From: an uncultured Holdemanella sp.
Lineage (GTDB): Bacteria > Bacillota_I > Bacilli_A > Erysipelotrichales > Erysipelotrichaceae
Length of the DNA: 44,861 bases
Direction: 5' to 3'
NCBI RefSeq assembly: GCF_934772795.1
Contig: NZ_CAKVMR010000010.1
Location: 1-44,861, forward strand
In this document: one piece after another, positions 41,653 through 44,861 of the stretch
Position numbering within the stretch: the first letter of the stretch is position 1
Layout: every line of letters begins with the position of its first letter
The notes under the pieces: model-generated
Seen by the model: only the letters and a program-made list of their open reading frames with translations
Told to the model about the DNA's origin: nothing
The model's database searches: none
Position numbers and translations under genes: made by a program

Positions 41653-42687
41653 CTAGTCTTCTAGCTTTTCAAAATCATTTAAATTCAATTCTTTTTTAAG
41701 CTCTTCTTCTGTTGGTAAATAAGTAAAATATTTTGATGCGAATATTTGTGTGTTGTCTTCAGGTAATGTGTATTTAACAACAGAGTCGCTTTTATCTGCG
41801 CAAAGAACGATTCCAATAGGTTTTATATCTCCTTCATTCATTAACTCTCGCGTATAGTAATTCACGTACATTTGCATTTGGCCAAGATCTTGATGGGTTA
41901 ATTTACCCATTTTTAAGTCGATAAGTACAAAGCACTTTAAGATGTAATTGTAAAATACAAGATCAATAAAGAAATCTTGTCCGTCCAAAGTGAATCTTTT
42001 TTGGCGCGCAACAAATGAGAAACCTCTGCCAAGTTCTAGTAGGAATTTCTGAAGATGATCAATTAATGCTTGTTCTAAATCTTCTTCATACACATGTGTA
42101 TCAGGTTGAATTTGTAAAAACTCCATTACATAAGGATCTTTAATGAATTTTTCATATTCCGGTTTAGGTTCTGTTGTTTGAATTTCATTTCTGACAGACA
42201 CTTTATCCTTACTTGCTAAAATTCTCTGGTAATACATGGTGTTAATTTGTCTTTCTAGTTGTCTAACACTCCAAGCTGATTTTACACATTCATTTGTATA
42301 GAATTGTCTTGCCTTTTCATCGTTAATGCGCATTAATAGTTGATAATGAGACCAACTCAATTCGCTCGACAGTGTCGAGCGTTTTTGATACACAGTGAAG
42401 AATTGGCGCATTTTGCGTAAATTCTGAATGCTGAATCCTTGACCAAATTCGTTGGTAAGAGCTTTAGAAATATCTTTTAATACTTGTTTTCCATATTCTG
42501 CACGGTCATTTTCACCACAGACCTCATAGATTTTCTTTCCTATGTTCCAGTACGCTTCAACCATTGCTGAATTAACAGATTTATATATTTCTTGTTTAGC
42601 ACTAATGATGAAACATCGAATTTCTTTATATGTATCTTCGGTATTTATTGTTGATAGTTGGTTTTTATCGTTAGTAATTAAAGACAT
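41653..42687 (-). CDS. YhcG / DUF1016 family PDDEXK nuclease
   Basis: 344 residues; ATG 42687 follows AAAGGAGT. The N-terminal helical DUF1016 domain includes EAYWNIGKKIYE, AEYGKQVLKDISKALTNEFG and FSIQNLRKMRQFF, then SWSHYQLLMRI. The C-terminal PD-(D/E)XK fold has GQDFFIDLVFYNYILKCFVL followed by IDLKMGKLTHQD, giving the Asp and the Asp-x-Lys of the active site, and a QMQMYVNYY segment. The family is widespread in mobile or defence-associated regions; a nuclease role is inferred, the biological target is unknown. It is monocistronic and convergent with the FtsX permease. Confidence 0.92.
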   Translation of the reverse strand: MSLITNDKNQLSTINTEDTYKEIRCFIISAKQEIYKSVNSAMVEAYWNIGKKIYEVCGENDRAEYGKQVLKDISKALTNEFGQGFSIQNLRKMRQFFTVYQKRSTLSSELSWSHYQLLMRINDEKARQFYTNECVKSAWSVRQLERQINTMYYQRILASKDKVSVRNEIQTTEPKPEYEKFIKDPYVMEFLQIQPDTHVYEEDLEQALIDHLQKFLLELGRGFSFVARQKRFTLDGQDFFIDLVFYNYILKCFVLIDLKMGKLTHQDLGQMQMYVNYYTRELMNEGDIKPIGIVLCADKSDSVVKYTLPEDNTQIFASKYFTYLPTEEELKKELNLNDFEKLED

Positions 42688-43060
42688 GATTACTCCTTTC
42701 GTGTGAGTGAAAAAAATAAGATTCTGCTTTTTATCATCAACCGAGAATCCCAGGTTGGTAGTTTGTGATTGTTTTACATTTGCCTACTTAAATTGTTTCT
42801 TTTAATAAATTATAACATTTTAGGTACATAAAAAAATGATATAAGCTAAAAATAGTTATGAACGGAATAACTGTTTTAATGGATATACTCGCCTAGAATA
42901 AATGATAAATGTATTTTAATTGTGTATATGTATATAAGTAATGGACTCAAAATGAATACATAATATACATAAAATCGAGTTCAAATAATTCAGTTAATAT
43001 CAAAAAAGATAGAGAGGTTTACATTAAAAGGTTTAAGGGTTGATTTATTATTTTAATTAA
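42688..43060. other. intergenic, AT-rich
   Basis: About 370 bp between divergent genes. It holds the ribosome binding site and presumably the promoter of the YhcG-type gene on the left. No gene, RNA or strong hairpin was recognised in the centre. Confidence 0.5.
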
Positions 43061-43065
43061 TGAGT

Positions 43066-43137
43066 TTTTTCTCCCAATTTATTCTTTTTCTCCCAAAACC
43101 AGTGTATAATTGGGGGAAAGAATATTCTCTTTGGGAG
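43066..43137 (+). promoter_or_regulatory. promoter with four operator-like half sites before the Fic gene
   Basis: TTTTTCTCCCAA occurs at 43066-43077 and 43085-43096 (19-bp period). Its inverse appears as TTGGGGGAAA (43110-43119) and TTGGGAG (43131-43137), 21 bp apart. TATAAT at 43105-43110 lies between the two pairs, with a poor -35 TTCTTT at 43082-43087. The last half site overlaps the ribosome binding site. The layout suggests autoregulation, possibly by the Fic protein's own C-terminal winged-helix region. Confidence 0.65.
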
Positions 43138-43146
43138 GAGAAGGAA

Positions 43147-44211
43147 ATGCGGAATTTTGATTATAGTCATCTTAAAGATCGTACTTGGGATAATGAAATA
43201 TTGTCTTATATTGCTAAAATTCATGAATTTAAAGGAAAACAAGAATTATATTTTCGACAAAAACCTGTAGAATTAGAGCGCTTGGCTGAAATAGCTAAAG
43301 TACAAAGTACAGAAAGTTCAAACCGTATTGAAGGGATTGTAACCACTAGATCCCGTCTTCAACAATTGGTTGAGGATAAGACAACGCCTAGAAATCGTGA
43401 TGAAAAAGAAATCTTAGGATATCGGAATGTTTTAAGTTTAACTCATGAAAACTATCAATATATTCCGTTAAAGTCAAATTATATACTACAGTTGCATCGA
43501 GATTTGCTTCAATATACAGAATTATCCTATGGTGGAAAATACAAAACGTCTCCAAATGAAATAGATGCTGTTTTACCAAATGGTGAAAAAAGAATATTAT
43601 TCAAACCATTAGAACCTTATGAAACACCGGATGCCATTGAACAAATTTGTAGTAGCTATCAACAAGCTTTAGATTGTGAAATTGTAGATTCACTGATATT
43701 AATTCCCTGTGTAATATTAGACTTTCTTTGTGTTCATCCTTTTAATGATGGAAATGGCAGAATGAGTCGATTACTAACGTTGCTCCTTTTATATCGTAAT
43801 GATTATGTAGTTGGTAAATATATCAGTATAGAAAAAGAAATAGCGGATACGAAAGAAGCCTATTATCAGGCTTTAGCGCAAGCAGATTTAGGTTGGCATG
43901 AAGGGACAAATGATCCAAAACCATTTATAAAATATATGCTTGGTATTATTTTAAAATGTTACCGTGAATTTGAAGAAAGATTAACAATCAGTGAGAAAAG
44001 CGGAAAAAGAAGCAACTCTTATGACATTGTTAAAACATATGTAAATAGTACAATGGGTACCTTTACGAAAAGAGATGCTATGGAAAATTGTCCAAGTTTA
44101 GGAAGTTCTTCTGTGGAATCCGCACTAAAAAAATTAGTTGAAGATGGTACTATTATTCGTAAAGGTCAAGGCCGTGCATCCCATTATATTCGAAAAGACG
44201 CAATTGAATAA
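43147..44211 (+). CDS. Fic family protein (putative AMP transferase)
   Basis: 354 residues from ATG 43147, after GGGAGGAGAAGG. The Fic core contains HPFNDGNGRMSR with catalytic His197 and matches the HPFx(D/E)GNGR consensus. Upstream, SNRIEG (residues 58-63) fits the (S/T)xxxE(G/N) inhibitory helix motif, so it is an N-terminally autoinhibited class II Fic enzyme. Such proteins transfer AMP to hydroxyl groups of target proteins, often themselves. The C-terminal ~70 residues (TFTKRDAMENCPSLGSSSVE, then ALKKLVEDGTI) form a winged helix that could bind DNA. Targets are unknown. Confidence 0.92.
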   Translation: MRNFDYSHLKDRTWDNEILSYIAKIHEFKGKQELYFRQKPVELERLAEIAKVQSTESSNRIEGIVTTRSRLQQLVEDKTTPRNRDEKEILGYRNVLSLTHENYQYIPLKSNYILQLHRDLLQYTELSYGGKYKTSPNEIDAVLPNGEKRILFKPLEPYETPDAIEQICSSYQQALDCEIVDSLILIPCVILDFLCVHPFNDGNGRMSRLLTLLLLYRNDYVVGKYISIEKEIADTKEAYYQALAQADLGWHEGTNDPKPFIKYMLGIILKCYREFEERLTISEKSGKRSNSYDIVKTYVNSTMGTFTKRDAMENCPSLGSSSVESALKKLVEDGTIIRKGQGRASHYIRKDAIE

Positions 44212-44231
44212 TTACAACATACTAAAGAAAT

Positions 44232-44260
44232 ATGACGAGTGATTTATGCTCGTCATTTTT
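44232..44260. terminator. terminator of the Fic gene
   Basis: ATGACGAG and CTCGTCAT form a perfect 8-bp stem followed by TTTT. The 3' arm overlaps the end of the convergent relB-like gene. Confidence 0.8.
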
Positions 44261-44558
44261 GTATGCAGTTCAACATTTTCTTAGCTTCTTCTTCAGAATA
44301 AGATTCAGTACATTTTATACCAATTTCTAATTCTTTCATGAGTTTAATTAAAGCTTTGGCTTTCATGTTTTCAGCATTATTTTCAGTTACAGAAAATGGA
44401 AAGCCTCCAGTATTTAATGCTTGTTGAAAAAATACATTAACGGCATCCGTTAATGTTAAACCATTTTTCGCGAAAACTTCTTCTAATTCATTCTTTATTT
44501 CTGAATTTATACGAATTCTAAATACATCATCTTTTTGATCATTGATTACGTTACGCAT
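44253..44558 (-). CDS. RelB/DinJ family antitoxin, orphan
   Basis: 101 residues from ATG 44558, after GGAAGTG; longer frames upstream have no site. The ribbon-helix-helix N-terminus is typical: FRIRINSEIKNELEEVFAKN, then GLTLTDAVNVFFQQALNTGG and FPF. The C-terminal tail would bind a RelE/YafQ toxin. No toxin gene follows: 42 bp after its stop the convergent Fic gene ends. It is therefore an orphan antitoxin, or its toxin has been lost or lies elsewhere. Confidence 0.88.
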   Translation of the reverse strand: MRNVINDQKDDVFRIRINSEIKNELEEVFAKNGLTLTDAVNVFFQQALNTGGFPFSVTENNAENMKAKALIKLMKELEIGIKCTESYSEEEAKKMLNCIQK

Positions 44559-44652
44559 AATTAACACTTCCTGGTATTTATAGTATAGGGATATTTTAAT
44601 AAAATAACAATAAATGTAGTAATGGTGTGTCCACATCCAATCCCTAAATATA

Positions 44653-44677
44653 AAAAGAGCCAGAAACTAGCTCTTTT
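44653..44677 (-). terminator. terminator of the small XRE gene
   Basis: AAAAGAGC and GCTCTTTT form an 8-bp stem; read on the minus strand it is followed by T-rich sequence. The first arm overlaps the stop region of the XRE gene at 44667. Confidence 0.75.
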
Positions 44678-44861
44678 CATCGTCTTTTACATACTCCAAT
44701 ATATCACCAGGTTGACAATCTAATACTTCGCAAATAGCTTCTAAAGTCGAGAAACGTATCGCAGAAATCTTACCCGTTTTCATCTTTGATAAGTTGACAT
44801 TGCTGACGCCAACTTTTTCAGACAACTCTTTTAAACTCATTTTTCGATCGGCCATGACACG
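44667..44861 (-). CDS. small XRE regulator (YozG-like), cut by the window edge
   Basis: At least 64 codons are seen. ADRKMSLKELSEKVGVSNVN, LSKMKTGKISAIRF and CEVLDCQPGDILEYV are hallmarks of the YozG-like group of short XRE proteins. Family members usually begin a few residues earlier (NLDR-MADRKMSL), and the two codons before ATG 44855 read Arg-Val in frame, so the true start is probably beyond the window. Such genes often follow a DUF2975 membrane protein gene, which would lie outside. It is a DNA-binding regulator; targets cannot be inferred. Confidence 0.85.
   Translation of the reverse strand, partial: RVMADRKMSLKELSEKVGVSNVNLSKMKTGKISAIRFSTLEAICEVLDCQPGDILEYVKDDEKS

Overview
The window is AT-rich DNA with Firmicutes-type Shine-Dalgarno sites, short intergenic gaps and many hairpin-plus-T terminators. 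Gene content (LytTR two-component pair, beta-glucoside PTS, BceAB/MacB-like and ABC-2 transporters, long XRE-TPR regulators, HicB/RelB/Fic genes) points to a low-GC Bacillota. An Erysipelotrichaceae-like member is my best guess, but the family is an inference and no rRNA or tRNA gene was seen.

Layout. (1) 100-776: two paralogous small secreted proteins. (2) 836-4860: mobile-element debris (3' ends of a relaxase gene, tails of a small XRE repressor) interleaved with two convergent XRE-TPR regulators, forming a duplicated module. A third copy of the module lies at 13257-14722. (3) 5048-11099: two ABC-2 type transporter operons in series with a 27-codon gene between them. (4) 11235-11294: a 12-bp tandem repeat array next to an AlbA_2/HATPase-type regulator (11302-12951). 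(5) 13351-17736: XRE-TPR regulator 3 divergent from a two-gene heterodimeric ABC exporter. (6) 17875-19651: an IS21-type istA remnant and a second AlbA_2/HATPase regulator. (7) 20107-26088: two further XRE-TPR regulators, each adjacent to a full-length ABC exporter gene. (8) 26089-26999: IS scars and a decayed Rrf2 regulator. (9) 27018-33082: a beta-glucoside operon (PRD-type activator, GH1 6-phospho-beta-glucosidase, PTS EIIBC, a NIF3-like protein, EIIA). (10) 33450-38336: a LytTR regulator/sensor locus split by an 848-bp direct duplication that flanks a hicA-remnant/hicB/AAA-ATPase insert. (11) 38437-41571: a secreted protein plus a BceAB/MacB-like ABC transporter, probably the target of the LytTR system. 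(12) 41653-44861: YhcG-type nuclease, Fic protein, orphan RelB antitoxin and the start of a small XRE gene.

How it may work together. Five XRE-TPR regulators and six ABC systems lie within about 40 kb. Two unrelated ABC operons, each divergent from an XRE-TPR gene of the same subfamily, carry the same element GTTAGTAAACAT exactly 7 nt upstream of the -35 box. This suggests that the regulators control dedicated peptide or antimicrobial exporters. The three related regulators share an almost identical C-terminal ~115 residues over divergent N-terminal parts, which suggests recombination or gene conversion of the putative ligand-binding end. No classical pheromone or bacteriocin precursor was identified with confidence; the 27-residue peptide at 7636-7719 and the small secreted proteins are the candidates.
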